Below, one piece after another: positions 1-12,185 of a DNA stretch of 64,000 nucleotides (the first letter of the stretch is position 1; the number at the start of each line of letters is the position of its first letter). A model generated the notes under the pieces. That model did not search any database. It saw only the letters and a list, made by a program, of their open reading frames with translations, and had not been told where the DNA came from. A program made the position numbers and the translations under genes. Where the stretch lies: contig NC_134399.1 in NCBI RefSeq assembly GCF_050003625.1, positions 222,450,975-222,514,974 of the forward strand, given 5' to 3'. The DNA comes from Haematobia irritans. Lineage: Eukaryota; Arthropoda; Insecta; Diptera; Muscidae.

Positions 1-81
1 CCATCGGTGATCATCTTCAGCGAGATATTATATTTTACAAAAACAAAAATATAATATCTCGTTGAAGATGATCACCGATGG
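1..81. repeat. Near-perfect 36-bp inverted repeat (hairpin)
   Basis: Bases 1-36 and 46-81 are reverse complements with one mismatch and a 9-base spacer. The arm begins CCATCGGTGATCATC. It could be the end of a foldback element or a long-hairpin RNA locus; the left side is cut by the window edge, so the full element cannot be defined. Confidence 0.85.
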
Positions 82-187
82 TGTATCGAAATATCCGAGA
101 ACAGCAATATTTCAATAAAAAGTAATGAAAAACATTAACACCAGCATTTTTCATTAGTCCATGACCTCAAGCCAAACAAATAATAAT

Positions 188-461
188 CCCAAAATTGTAA
201 AAAAATTTTATTTCTATAGAAAATTTTGTCAAAAATTTATTTCTATAGAAATAATTTCTATAGAATTTATTTCTATAGAAAATTTTGTCAAAAATTTTTT
301 TCCATAGAAAATTTTGTTTAAATTTTATTTTCTTTCAAATTCTTTCTAATTCAGCTCTTGACAATAATCTTACAATGGAATTCTTGTTGAAATTTAGTGA
401 AAAGTACTTTCTCGCTCGCTTTTTTTTTTTACTTTCATAAAAAATGTATTTTCCATCCCTG
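188..461. mobile_element. Partial hAT-type MITE with 29-bp monomers
   Basis: The segment starts with about five degenerate 29-bp monomers and ends in ATTTTCCATCCCTG, the same terminus as the complete element at 27362-29109. The subterminal block 350-440 (an inverted AGTACTTT...CAATGGAATT stretch) is also shared with 44130-44244. No matching left end was found, so this copy is truncated or rearranged. It carries no coding capacity. Confidence 0.6.
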
Positions 462-1676
462 CTATCTAGTGGTGAATTAAAAAATTTGATAAGCGATGGT
501 AACACTCTCCCATTTTCCGCCAAGGAATTGGAATAGATTTTAATTTGACGGCTGGCGATGGCGTTTTCATAAATTGACGGGCCAAATAACATAACACTAA
601 ACGAATAAAATCAAATAATTTAGCGACACGCCGCTAGCCGTCACGGTATTCCGTTGCGGAATTTGGGCTTCCCATAAGAAACACGTAAACAAGTGTTCGC
701 CTATCGCTATGGTTATATTTGCACACATAATTTAATTAATATACGATCATATTTCGTAGTAATTCCTTATCTTTACCGACTAAATAACCCCATTTAAGGA
801 TTCAATTGTCTCCCATTCGTTTATCAATTTAAAAATCATTTAATTATTTTTACGGTTTCCATTATTTTATGTTTATTTTCCTATTATTCAAAATTCATAT
901 TTTTTGTTTATTGTTTATGCATTCGATTAAACCATCAATAACTCTGTTCACTTATAAATTGTTAAACAATACAATTATTATACAGTTATATGAAACCATT
1001 TTTATTATTTTTTTTGTATTTTTTTTTTGTTCCTAACATATAATTTGTGGTTATTTTTGTTATATTAGTAGCAGGCAACAAATGAAGGAAAACGATAGTA
1101 ATAAACCACCATAATAAATAATAATTCATTGTTGAATCTCGTCCTACATTCTACCTCCCATACTTCAGCATTATGACATTCAACTATGGAACAAAAGTTA
1201 GAAAACAATTACCAATAAATTTATTTGAAATTTGTCATAAATTATGATTTTTTTCCAACGGGGAAATATATAATAAAATGCATACTCACTCCCTTCTTAT
1301 TTAAGCGACAACATTCAATACAGAATGGCATATTCAATAGTTGATAGAATGGAATCCAACAAAATATTTTGCAATATATGCAAAATGTGCCAAATGAAAT
1401 ACGATTCATTGAGGAAGAACTCAGTTACAGAGAGGAACAGTGTTTTCAAGATTGAAAATATTTTAAAATAAAATGTTAGTTATTATTAGATATTTGGATT
1501 TGTTGAAAAAAAAAACACAGTTTACCAAATATCAAGACCCATTTCAGTCCCAATATGATTTGGCTTGGATTTAAAAATAAATGGCAACACTATACCATTT
1601 ACCGCTATGTTCTTATTTAGACTTTTAAAACGGATAGGCGAGCGGAGCATTTTTCGTAATTCTATGGTATGATAGT
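462..1676. other. AT-rich DNA without a recognisable gene
   Basis: No convincing coding sequence is seen. Positions about 500-710 contain a repeat (core GCTAGCCGTCAC, then TTCCGTTGCGG) that recurs at 35950-36370, so this part is a dispersed repeat remnant. The remainder is low-complexity A/T-rich sequence. Confidence 0.6.
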
Positions 1677-1683
1677 GTTGGTT

Positions 1684-2097
1684 CAGAGAGAATAAAACGA
1701 TAAGAGGACGAAACTGTGAAGCGAAATTGCCTCAGTAGGTGGCAGTCATGAGGAAAATTTATCTGATATCATGCGCTTCTCTCAAATATCATACAGTTTG
1801 CGTCGGCGTCACCCATTTCAGTTCTCTGCCGACTTTACGAAACTTAAATAAAATACTTTGAAGTAGCAAAAGTTATTTTTTATAAATGATTTCATTCTAT
1901 AAAAATTGTTGGCAGACAATTTGAAATCATAACTGCCGATGCCATTATAAACAATTTATCAAAACAGCGCTTCGACCGCAACGTCGGTAATACCAAAGCT
2001 GCAGGCATTGTGCGACATCTATACGGTTGTCATTTGTTGTTTTTGTAGAAGAGAAATTTTCGTCCTTTTGTATTTTTATTCTCTCTGGTTGGTTGGC
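1684..2097. mobile_element. MITE family B copy 1, CAGAGAGAATAAAA ends
   Basis: A 414-bp non-coding element has terminal inverted repeats CAGAGAGAATAAAA / TTTTTATTCTCTCTG that extend, with mismatches, through a GAGGACGAAA motif. It is flanked by GTTGGTT at 1677-1683 and 2098-2104. A second copy in opposite internal orientation lies at 24749-25179. CA...TG termini and a 7-8 bp target duplication fit the hAT superfamily. It holds no transposase, so it would need one in trans. Confidence 0.85.
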
Positions 2098-2104
2098 AAC
2101 CACG

Positions 2105-2190
2105 GTTGCCATTCGTGCCAAAAATAATCTACCAACATTTGAAGAAAAATTTACCAAAAATCTTCCAAACTTAAAAAAAATCAAAATTTT
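2105..2190. repeat. Left border of the large array, with short hairpin
   Basis: GGCAACC-AC-GGTTGCC at about 2104-2119 is a perfect short hairpin. The following segment, up to a CCAAAAATAATCTACC motif, is seen inverted at 61225-61255, where it again borders a 29-bp array. It is therefore probably the terminus of an element carrying the array. The outer boundary and target duplication are not clear. Confidence 0.45.
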
Positions 2191-5100
2191 ATTTCTAGAG
2201 AAAATTTTGTTTCTATAGAAAATTTCATGAAAATTTTGTCAAAATTTTATTTCTATGGATATGTTTATCAAAATCTTATTTCTATAGAAAGTTTTGTCAA
2301 AATCTTATTTCTATAGAAAACTTTTCTCAAAATTTTATTTCTATAGAAAATTTTGTAAAAATTTTATTTTTTATAGAAAATTTTGTCACAATTTTATGTC
2401 TATAGAAAATTTTGTCAAAATTGTATTTCTATAGAAAATTTTGTCAAAATTTTATTTCTATAGAAAATTTTGTCAAAATTTTATTTCTATAGAAAATTTT
2501 GTCAAAATTTTATTTCTATTGAAAATTTTGTCAAAATTTTATTTCTATAGAAAATTTTGTCAAAATTGTATTTTTATAGAAAATTTTGTCAAAATGTTAT
2601 TTCTATTAAAAAATTTTGTCAAAATTTTATTTCTATAGAAAATTTTGTGAAAATTTTATTTCTATGGAAAATTTTGTCAAAATTGTATTTCTGTATAAAA
2701 TTTGTCAACATTTTATTTCTATAGAAATTTTTTTCAAAATTATTTCTATAGAAAATTTTGTCAAAATTTTATTTCTATTAAAAAATGTTGTCAAAAATTT
2801 ATTTCTATGGAACATTTTGTCAAAATTTTATTTTTATAGAAAATTTTGTCAGAATTGTATTTCTATAGAAAATTTTGTCAAAATTTTATTTCTATAGAAA
2901 ATTTTGTCAAAATTTTATTTCTATAGAAAATTTTGTCAAAATTTTATTTCTATAGAAAATTTTGTCAAAATTATATTTCTATAGAAAATTTTGTCAAAAT
3001 TTTATTTCTATAGAAAATTTTGTCAAAATTGCATTTTTTATAGAAAATTTTGTCAAAATTTTATTTCTATAGAAACTTTTGTCAAAATTTCATTTTTTAT
3101 AGAAAATTTTGTCAAAATTTTATTTCTATAGAAAATTATGTCAACATTTCATTTCTATAGAAAATTTTGTCAACAATTTATTTCTATAGAAAATTTTGTC
3201 AAAATTTTATTTCTATAGAAAATTTTGTCAAAATTTTATTTCTGTATAAAATTTTGTCAAAATTTTATTTCTGTATAAAATTTTGTCAAAATTTTATTTC
3301 TATTGAAAATTTTGTCAATATTTTCTTTGTATCGAAAATTTCATGAAAATTTTGTCAAAATTTTATTTTTATAGAAAATTATGTCAAAATTTTATTTCTA
3401 TAGAAAATTTTCTCAAAATTTTATTTCTATAGAATATTTTGTCAAAATTTTATTTCTATAGAAAATTTTGTCAAAATTTTATTTCTATAGAAAATTTTGT
3501 CAAAATTTCATTTTTTATCGAAAATTTTGTCAAAATTTTATTTCTATAGAAACTTTTGTCAAAATTTCATTTTTTATAGAAAATTTTGTCAAAATTTTAT
3601 TTCTATAGAAAATTTTGTCAAAATTTTATTTCTATAGAAAATTATGTCAACATTTCATTTCTATAGAAAATTTTGTCAACAATTTATTTCTATAGAAAAT
3701 TTTGTCAAAATTTTATTTCTATAGAAAGTTTTGTCAAAATTTTATTTCTGTATAAAATTTTGTCAAAATTCTATTTCTATTGAAAATTTTGTCAAAATTT
3801 TATTTCTATAGAAAAGTTTGTCAATATTTTCTTTGTATAGAAAATTTCATGAAAATGTTGTCAAAATTTTATTTTTATAGAAAATTTTGTCAAAATTTTA
3901 TTTTTATAGAAAATTTTGTCAAAATTTTATTTCTATAGAAAATTTTCTCAAAATTTTATTTCTATAGAAAATATTCTCAAAATTTTATTTCTATAGAAAA
4001 TTTTGTCAAAATTGTATTTCTATAGAAAATTTTGTCAAAATTTTATTTCTATAGAAAATTATGTCAAAATTTTATTGTTATAGAAAATTTTGTCAAAATT
4101 GTATTTTTATAGAAAATTTTGTAAAATTTTTTTTTCTATTAAAAAATTTTGTCAAAATTTTATTTCTATTAAAAAATGTTGTCAATATTTTATTTCTATT
4201 AAAAAATTTTCTCAAAATTTTATTTCTATAGAACATTTGGTCAAAATTTTATTTCTATAGAAAATTTTGTCAAAATTGTATTTCTATAAAAAAAATTGTC
4301 AAAATTTTATTTTTATAGAAAATTTTGTCAAAATTTTATTTCTATTAAAAATTTTTTTCAAAAATTTATTTCTATAGAACATTTTGTCAAAATTTTATTT
4401 TTATAGAAAATTTTGTCAAAATTTTATTTTTATAGAAAATTTTGTCAAAATTTTATTTCTATAGAAAATTTTGTCAAAATTTTATTTCTATAGAAAATTT
4501 TGTCAAAATTTTATTTCTATTAAAAAAATTTTGTCAAAATTTTATTTCTATTAAAAAATTTTGTCAACATTTTATTTCTATGGAACATTTTGTCAAAATT
4601 TTATTTTGATAGAAAATTTTGTCAAAATTTTATTTCTATTGCAAATTTTTTGAAAATTTTATTTCTATAGAAAATTTTGTTAAAATTTTATTTCTATTGA
4701 AAATTTTGTTAAAATTTTATTTCTATAGACAATTTTGTCAACATTTTTTTTTTTTTTTATAGAACATTTGGTCAAATTTTATATCTATAGAAAATTTTGT
4801 CAAAATTGTATTTCTATAGAAATTTTTTCAAAATTATTTCTATAGAAAATTTTGTCAAAATTTTATTTCTATAGAAAATTTTGTCAAAATTTTATTTTGA
4901 TAGAAAATTTTGTCAAAAATTTATTTCTATGGAACATTTTGTCAAAATTTAATTTTTATAGAAACTTTTGTCAAAATTTCATTTTTTATAGAAAATTTTG
5001 TCAAAATTTTATTTCTATAAAAAATTATGTCAACATTTCATTTCTATAGAAAATTTTGTCAACAATTTATTTCTATAGAAAATTTTGTCAAAATTTTATT

Positions 5101-6498
5101 TCTATAGAAAATTTTGTCAAAATTTTATTTCTGTATAAAATTTTGTCAAAATTTTATTTCTGTATAAAATTTTGTCAAAATTTTATTTCTATTGAAAATT
5201 TTGTCAATATTTTCTTTGTATAGAAAATTTCATGAAAATTTTGTCAAAATTTTATTTTTATAGAAAATTATGTCAAAATTTTATTTCTATAGAAAATTTT
5301 CTCAAAATTTTATTTCTATAGAATATTTTGTCAAAATTTTATTTCTATAGAAAATTTTGTCAAAATTTTATTTCTATAGAAAATTTTGTCAAAATTTCAT
5401 TTTTTATCGAAAATTTTGTCAAAATTTTATTTCTATAGAAACTTTTGTCAAAATTTCATTTTTTATAGAAAATTTTGTCAAAATTTTATTTCTATAGAAA
5501 ATTTTGTCAAAATTTTATTTCTATAGAAAATTATGTCAACATTTCATTTCTATAGAAAATTTTGTCAACAATTTATTTCTATAGAAAATTTTGTCAAAAT
5601 TTTATTTCTATAGAAAGTTTTGTCAAAATTTTATTTCTGTATAAAATTTTGTCAAAATTCTATTTCTATTGAAAATTTTGTCAAAATTTTATTTCTATAG
5701 AAAAGTTTGTCAATATTTTCTTTGTATAGAAAATTTCATGAAAATTTTGTCAAAATTTTATTTTTATAGAAAATTTTGTCAAAATTTTATTTTTATAGAA
5801 AATTTTGTCAAAATTTTATTTTTATAGAAAATTTTGTCAAAATTTTATTTCTATAGAAAATTTTCTCAAAATTTTATTTCTATAGAAAATATTCTCAAAA
5901 TTTTATTTCTATAGAAAATTTTGTCAAAATTGTATTTCTATAGAAAATTTTGTCAAAATTTTATTTCTATAGAAAATTATGTCAAAATTTTATTGTTATA
6001 GAAAATTTTGTCAAAATTGTATTTTTATAGAAAATTTTGTAAAATTTTTTTTTCTATTAAAAAATTTTGTCAAAATTTTATTTCTATTAAAAAATGTTGT
6101 TAATATTTTATTTCTATTAAAAAATTTTCTCAAAATTTTATTTCTATAGAACATTTGGTCAAAATTTTATTTCTATAGAAAATTTTGTCAAAATTGTATT
6201 TCTATAAAAAAAATTGTCAAAATTTTATTTTTATAGAAAATTTTGTCAAAATTTTATTTCTATTAAAAATTTTTTTCAAAAATTTATTTCTATAGAACAT
6301 TTTGTCAAAATTTTATTTTTATAGAAAATTTTGTCAAAATTTTATTTTTATAGAAAATTTTGTCAAAATTTTATTTCTATAGAAAATTTTGTCAAAATTT
6401 TATTTCTATAGAAAATTTTGTCAAAATTTTATTTCTATTAAAAAAATTTTGTCAAAATTTTATTTCTATTAAAAAATTTTGTCAACATTTTATTTCTA

Positions 6499-8590
6499 CA
6501 CACAAAAAATTATCACCGAATTTTTTTCAATTAATCACTTAATTGAATTTGGAAACGGATTCAATTAATATGTTAATTGATTCAATTAATTATTTAATCA
6601 AATCCGAATAAAAAGCAATTAAAAAAATGATTGATATTTGTTACATTTCCAATTAATATATTGATTGATTCAATCAATTTGTTAATCAATTTAGAAATAA
6701 TTTTCAATTACAAACGTGATTGAAAAATTTTCCGTTTCCAATTACACATGTGATTGATCCAATCACCTTTGTGATTGAAATTGAGTAATTTTGAGCAATG
6801 GAAAGAGCGAAAAGAGATCAAGAGAATGGGTATTTATTCAACAATGTATGATGGAGAGATCAGTCTGTGGAAGTAACTCGTAACGAACGGTTGGGTTTTT
6901 GTTTTTCGCGTAAATTGAAAAACATGATTGGTGACATTCTGTCTGCTGCATTCAAAATGTGTGCATAAATATTTTGAACGCAACAACAAATCGTAGCAAA
7001 GGGTTGAAATAAATAAAGTGTGCAACAACAAATGGCCACGTGGTAAAGGTTTGAAAAAATATATGACAGATCGCATTTGAAATTACCTTTGTTTGTGTTT
7101 TGTGGTGTTTTAAAAATGAAAAACAATCTACGTTTATTGGAGGTAAGAAATTGTGAAATGTGAATACCGTTTTCCATTGAAGCCTGTTTACATTAAACAG
7201 ACTAAAATAATATATTTTTTATTCATTTCTTTTAGTGATCAATTTTATTTCGTGAAATTGACCAATCAATCCCATCAATTACATCATTTTATCAAATATA
7301 TAAGAATATGTTTGCAATCAAAAGGTGGGTACCGTATTGATCTTTTAAAATTATATTTTTTCACTCCTAGTTCTCTTAAAACCAAGAGCGGTATGGGTTT
7401 GTTGGAAGATTCACCTTCAAGTTGCGAAGTAGCGTTGGCATTAAATTGCATTTTTGTTTTACGTGCCTTTTTCAGTTTGAACTGAAGTAGAGAGCAGTAT
7501 ATCTGATATATAAACTAATGAGCTGAATTATGTAATGGTAAAAAGGTTATTTTTTGGATTTAAAAATATGAAAAATATCCGAAAATAATAAAAATATGTA
7601 TTTTCCATTTATATTTTTTCTATTTCCAGAATTTGCAAAGTATCATCAATATAATACCAAATATTGCATTGCTTTCCCATTATTTTTGTCTTTGATTGGT
7701 TCAAATTTTTATAGACGATTTCAATGTGTGGAAATTTTGGAAAGGAATTAAATTACCGAGCTCCTTAATACACCTTTTTATGCTAAAAGACTACAAATGC
7801 AAAAGAAGATTATAAATCTGCAACATGGAACTACGAATTGAACTTGATATTCTATGTAGGTAATGTTTAACAAAATTAACTTTTAATTGAACAAAATTAA
7901 ATTCGAATTATTCTGTTTACATTCAGAAAAACTAATTTAGCTTACAGGCTGCTGATTTATTGGAAATCTAGGCGCATGTATATATTTGAAGGAACATATT
8001 GACATGGTTAATATGATAATGAAGATAATGATTTATATAGTTTATTTTTTTAACCCTTTAGTTGTTATTGATCGTAATTGTATGTGTAAGTTATGTTAGA
8101 AGAAAACACACAAATGAGAAGAACCAAATTTATTTGTCTATTGCATAATTCAAAAAATAATAAAATATTGAATATTTTTAATAAGAAACACATATTTTCT
8201 TTTATTTAAAATAAAACTAAATACGATTTTGGGGGCGCAATATATAATTTTTTGAATGAAATTTATAGCCAATTTCAATTAATTATTTAATTGAATGAAT
8301 CAAATAGTTGATTGATTTTTGTCGCGAAATTAATTAAAATTTTGATTGATTCAATTAAAACTGTGATTGAATTTTATGCTAAAAATCAATCACGTTTTTA
8401 ATTGATTCAATCACACAATTAATTGATTCCGTGACAAAAGTCAATTAAATGTTTAATTGAAAATCGTGTTGGTATTCAATCATAATGGGTGATTGATACT
8501 ATCATTTTCGTGATTGAAGACATTTCAATTAAAAAAATGATTGAATCCGCGTTTTTCGTGATTGAAATCAAAAAAAAATTTTTTTGTGTG
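6499..8590. mobile_element. 2.1-kb TA-flanked element with ATTGATTCAATTAA-rich ends
   Basis: Termini CACACAAAAAA... and ...TTTTTTTGTGTG are inverted repeats flanked by TA at 6497-6498 and 8591-8592. Removing the element plus one TA restores the monomer order seen in the sister duplication unit at 4575-4590, so the insertion is proven by an empty site. Several hundred bases at each end are dense in short ATTGATT/AATCAAT repeats. The centre (about 6780-7870) is of normal complexity. TA duplication suggests the Tc1/mariner/pogo group, but no transposase is recognised. Confidence 0.85.
7236..7485 (+). other. Possible spliced or unspliced reading frame inside the element (weak)
   Basis: An open frame runs 7153-7485 without splicing. 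Alternatively, an acceptor TTTTAG before 7236, a GTGGGT donor at 7325 and a CTCCTAG acceptor ending at 7370 define a 46-base intron. Joining 7236-7324 to 7371-7485 keeps a frame open to TGA 7483-7485 and ends in the residues KTKSGMGLLEDSPSSC and about 20 more. I recognise no family. It may be a remnant of a captured host gene or of an unknown element gene, or it may be chance. Confidence 0.25.
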
Positions 8591-9059
8591 TATGGAACAT
8601 TTTGTCAAAATTTTATTTTGATAGAAAATTTTGTCAAAATTTTATTTCTATTGCAAATTTTTTGAAAATTTTATTTCTATAGAAAATTTTGTTAAAATTT
8701 TATTTCTATTGAAAATTTTGTTAAAATTTTATTTCTATAGACAATTTTGTCAACATTTTTTTTTTTTTTTATAGAACATTTGGTCAAATTTTATATCTAT
8801 AGAAAATTTTGTCAAAATTGTATTTCTATAGAAATTTTTTCAAAATTATTTCTATAGAAAATTTTGTCAAAATTTTATTTCTATAGAAAATTTTGTCAAA
8901 ATTTTATTTTGATAGAAAATTTTGTCAAAAATTTATTTCTATGGAACATTTTGTCAAAATTTAATTTTTATAGAAAATTTTGTCAAAATTGTATTTCTAT
9001 AGAAAATTTTGTCAATATGTAATATGTGAATTTTTTTATCGATATTTTTGAACCACCGT

Positions 9060-10751
9060 GCAATATATTCCCCAAACTAACCATAGATGCAATTATCTCA
9101 TATTTGTATAAATACATGCAATTTTCCTCCGCAACCGCAACTAGTATTTGTTTGTTAGCCTGGTGTTGAATTCGATTTGATATAAAAATGTAAGCACACA
9201 TGGTGTATCCCCTTGCTCAAATTCAAACGAAGAAGCATTGTTTGAAATTCCTGAGTGTTTGCAATTTGATAGATTATGAAATATAATTAGCTTAGACTAA
9301 GTATAAATGAATAACCGCATTTACATACTAGTATGTGAGCACTGTAATAGGGGCTATCAGTTTTCACTAAAGAATCACCGAATTGCATTTGCGGCTTTCC
9401 CATTTTGGGAAAAATATAGACAAACGAACAAAAAAAAAAACTTGTATTACATTCCTACACAACTTGATAGAATCTCAATTATGAAGAAAGCTTCAATGGT
9501 GATTGACCAAAAGGCCAATGTCATACATAAATGAATATTCATTTGTTTGTCGTTCACAAAAATTTAATTAGTTTGCTTCTCAACCCCCCCGCATAAGGGT
9601 TTAGACCCAACGACAGAAGAATAGACCATTCACAATGCTCCTATCGTTATTTGGCCAGAATTCTCTTTTGACCGCCCTCATATTTACCATTGTCGTTATA
9701 TTCAACTTGACGAAGATTCCAGCTTCATAAAAATTCAATCAAATCAATTTATGCAAATTGAATATGGTGGTTGCACTATTGGCATTGGTAACCGCGTGTA
9801 AAATTTACCAGTTGCTCAATAACTTGAGCAACGAGGCGACTAAGTTAGTCAGTCATTGAATTATCCAGTCAGTTATGCGGGGGCTGCAGACATTGTACAT
9901 AGGGTTTGGAATGTAGAACAAATCTGTGGAGGTTAATGAATTGTCTAACATTAAATTTGGTCCACTTTATTTTTATGATGGACTGAAATAGTTCCAGAGA
10001 TTATCCACATGTTTTTCTCCAATGGATTTTGGCAATTATATGATTTTTCTACAGGTAAATTGAATTTGATTTAATTGAGAAGAAGAATACGAACAAAAAC
10101 ACCCCAAATTGTGTTTCATGACCTCCTGAATCGAAAGAAACATCATCCGCATTTCTCCGGCCATCTCTCGGCTTCAGATTTAATATAATTTAATATTTTT
10201 AAAAAGCCTTGTCCAATTCCCAATAAACACATGTACCGTTTCTAACATTTTTCAAAGGATTAGGTTCAAATTCAAGTTGAGAAAATCTCTACAAAATAAA
10301 AAATACAGACAGATTAGCCTCTTGAATGGAATTGAACAGCAACAACTATTCAATAGTTTAGCAACAACTTCTTAAATTAAAATTCATTTTGATGTTTCAA
10401 ATATTGGAAAATTTGTAGAAGGCAAGCAATTTGCAAGGCCATTTGAATATGTGTTGAGGATGGGGTACGCCCTCAAATTAATATTGTGTTGCATATGAAA
10501 ACCGTTCATCTTTATGTTTATATGGATTGTTTTTTAGACTTTTTATATCCGTTATCTACTGTAGCCTGTCAACACACACGGACGAAAAAGACAGTTTTTC
10601 ATATGTTTGGATGTAAAAATTATATGTTTGGAATTCAAGTTTTTTTAGCACAATATTTTTAAGTGCAAGCATATAATGTTCATAAACTAGCATATCCTGT
10701 TAGGGGGCATAAAATGTTTGTAAATATAATATGCTTAGATGCAAACATATG
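9060..10751. other. AT-rich single-copy DNA without a recognised gene
   Basis: Short frames such as 9307-9534 have no recognisable motif and codon use like the surrounding non-coding DNA. A C7 run (about 9583) and short A/T runs are present. Nothing convincing on either strand. Confidence 0.5.
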
Positions 10752-10753
10752 TA

Positions 10754-11578
10754 CAGTAGAATTCGGTTATAGCGACCGCCAAGGGACCGAAATTATACGT
10801 CGTTATAACCGAGCGTCGTTGTATCCAAATAATTGCACACAATATTTTTAAGTTTTTTTAATCATGAGATTTATTTATTGAGATTGGAAATAGTTTCGAA
10901 TTGTGGTTTGTTTTCTATTTACAACAATTTCTTTTAATAATATACTTTAAATAATTTCAAGGGAACTATATAAACTCTCTGATATATCAGAACCCCCAAA
11001 TCGTAAATACTGTTTAAATGTGTGCAACGCACTCAAGGTTTCTGTCCTAGTTGGAATTTTGGATTGGCTCATCTTCGTCATCTGGTTCATTATCGCTGTG
11101 AGTTTCATCATTTTCTTTTGTGTTCTCCACTATTTCTCTCAATGAAGGCTCTTCTGATGTCACGACGTTTTCATCGACATTTACGAACTCATCCCAGTCC
11201 TGGTTTGAACTCGAACTCATCCCAAACTGGTTTGAATATTTCTTCTTCGTCATTTGCACCTCTGTTTGGGATAGTCGAAAACAAATTCTGTGATTCCCCT
11301 CAGTATATGTTTCTTTATTTAGTATTGGCTGACGACAAAAAATGGAATGGAAAAAATAAAAATTAGTACACAGAACTTACATCGTCGTTATAACCGAATA
11401 TCCATTGCAAAGCAGACGTGCAAATTGGACGTTAAAAGCAGATGGTCGCTAAAACCGGAGTCGTTCTAAGCGAATGCTTGCGCATGTACAAACTATTAAG
11501 AACCAAACTTGCTTTGAAAATACGTCGTTATAAACGGATGGTCGTTACAACCGAGGTCGCTATAAATGAATTCTACTG
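10754..11578 (-). mobile_element. pogo/Tigger-like non-autonomous element
   Basis: The 825-bp element starts CAGTAGAATTCGGTTATAGC and ends in the inverted form TATAAATGAATTCTACTG, with TA at 10752-10753 and 11579-11580. CAGT termini, TA duplication and subterminal copies of CGTCGTTATAACCG are typical of pogo-group elements. The middle retains a piece of coding sequence on the minus strand (11047-11259), so it is an internal-deletion derivative of a larger transposon. Confidence 0.8.
11047..11259 (-). pseudogene. Acidic C-terminal remnant of a pogo-like transposase
   Basis: This 70-codon minus-strand frame is rich in acidic residues and serines (SEEPSLREIVENT, then DNEPDDEDEP). An acidic tail of this kind follows the DDE domain in pogo/Tigger-type transposases. 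No catalytic or DNA-binding part remains. The assignment rests mainly on location inside an element with pogo-like termini. Confidence 0.5.
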
Positions 11579-11580
11579 TA

Positions 11581-12113
11581 TATTAATTTTGAAATAGCCT
11601 ATAAACATATATGTTTTTAGAAAGAGAGACCTAGAGAGTAAGTTGCAAGTATAGTTATGGAAGTAACCTATTGGCGCCTTAAAACTATATCCACACAAAG
11701 AAAATTTCATTCAAAATTTTTTCTACCAGTGTATGCCCTAAGGTGAAACATAATATGCTTGAACAATAGAAACAATATTTTGTTATAAAATATATATGCT
11801 TGAAGCAAAATGAAGCGATTTTTTTTTTTGAGGGTGGACCAAAAATTTTCGTAGATACAATTCTCTTGGCGACAAAAAGTTCCTCTTTGCTGCGTTTGTA
11901 CAAATAGCTGTGAAAAAAGTTGAATCGTTGGCAACACTATGCTTTCGGGCTGCAACTTTTGCTTACCTTAGAATTCTACTTAAAGAAGTCTTCGTTTGAC
12001 GGAAATCGATATGGTTGTGTTTAGACGGTTAAAGGACTTTGCTGAAATTTCAATTAAAATGTTTCAAATGCATAAGAAGATTTTGGACTAATCATTGAGA
12101 TAAATAAGGTAAC
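11581..12113. other. No recognisable gene
   Basis: AT-rich DNA that appears to continue the sequence interrupted by the pogo-like element (CATATG-rich stretches on both sides). No coding signal or RNA gene is seen. Confidence 0.5.
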
Positions 12114-12185
12114 GGCTCGTTGGTCTAGGGGTATGATTTTCGCTTCGGGTGCGAGAGGTCCCGGGTTCAATTCCCGGACGAGCCC
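12114..12185 (+). tRNA. tRNA-Pro (anticodon CGG)
   Basis: The 72-nt sequence folds as a cloverleaf: acceptor GGCTCGT pairs with ACGAGCC, the anticodon stem TTCGC/GCGAG closes loop TTCGGGT (anticodon CGG, decodes CCG), and the T arm is CCCGGGTTCAATTCCCGG. A discriminator C follows and no intron is present. It differs from the copy at 14140 by one base (T for C at the top of the anticodon stem, making a U-G pair). Internal A box and GGTTCAATTCC B box are intact. No strong T-run lies immediately downstream; a T4 is about 50 bases on. Confidence 0.95.

Larger units (their letters stand above)
3072..8972 (+). repeat. 1.89-kb tandem duplication within the array
   Basis: Unit 1 is about 3072-4960 and unit 2 about 4961-8972 (minus the inserted element). 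Variant monomers recur in the same order, for example GAAACTTTTGTC at 3072 and 4961. The offset is 1889 bp early and 1918 bp late, a gain of exactly one 29-bp monomer. The part of unit 2 right of the insertion (8593 onward) continues the unit 1 sequence from 4581. Confidence 0.85.
2190..9010. repeat. 29-bp minisatellite array (interrupted)
   Basis: The monomer is 29 bp and combines two dyads: TTTCTATAGAAA (12 bp, perfect) and AAAATTTTGTCAAAATTTT (19 bp around a central T). Well over 100 variants run nearly head to tail, apart from the insertion at 6499-8590. Because 29 is not a multiple of three, all three frames are visited every 87 bp. This produces spurious 60-90 residue open frames rich in F, Y, K, I and N, which should not be called genes. 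Confidence 0.95.

Noticed and set aside
2441..6542. Open frames of 60-93 codons such as 2441-2638, 2616-2897 and 4852-5049 with F/Y/K/N-rich repeated protein
   Set aside because: They are translations of the 29-bp satellite; the 29-residue periodicity is just 87 bp read through three frames. The same pattern appears on the other strand in inverted arrays.
9050..9066. CCACCGTG at the right end of the first array as partner of the CACGGTTGCC left border, giving one giant hAT element 2111-9058
   Set aside because: The match is weak beyond a few bases and I could not find a target duplication, so the border assignment is left open.
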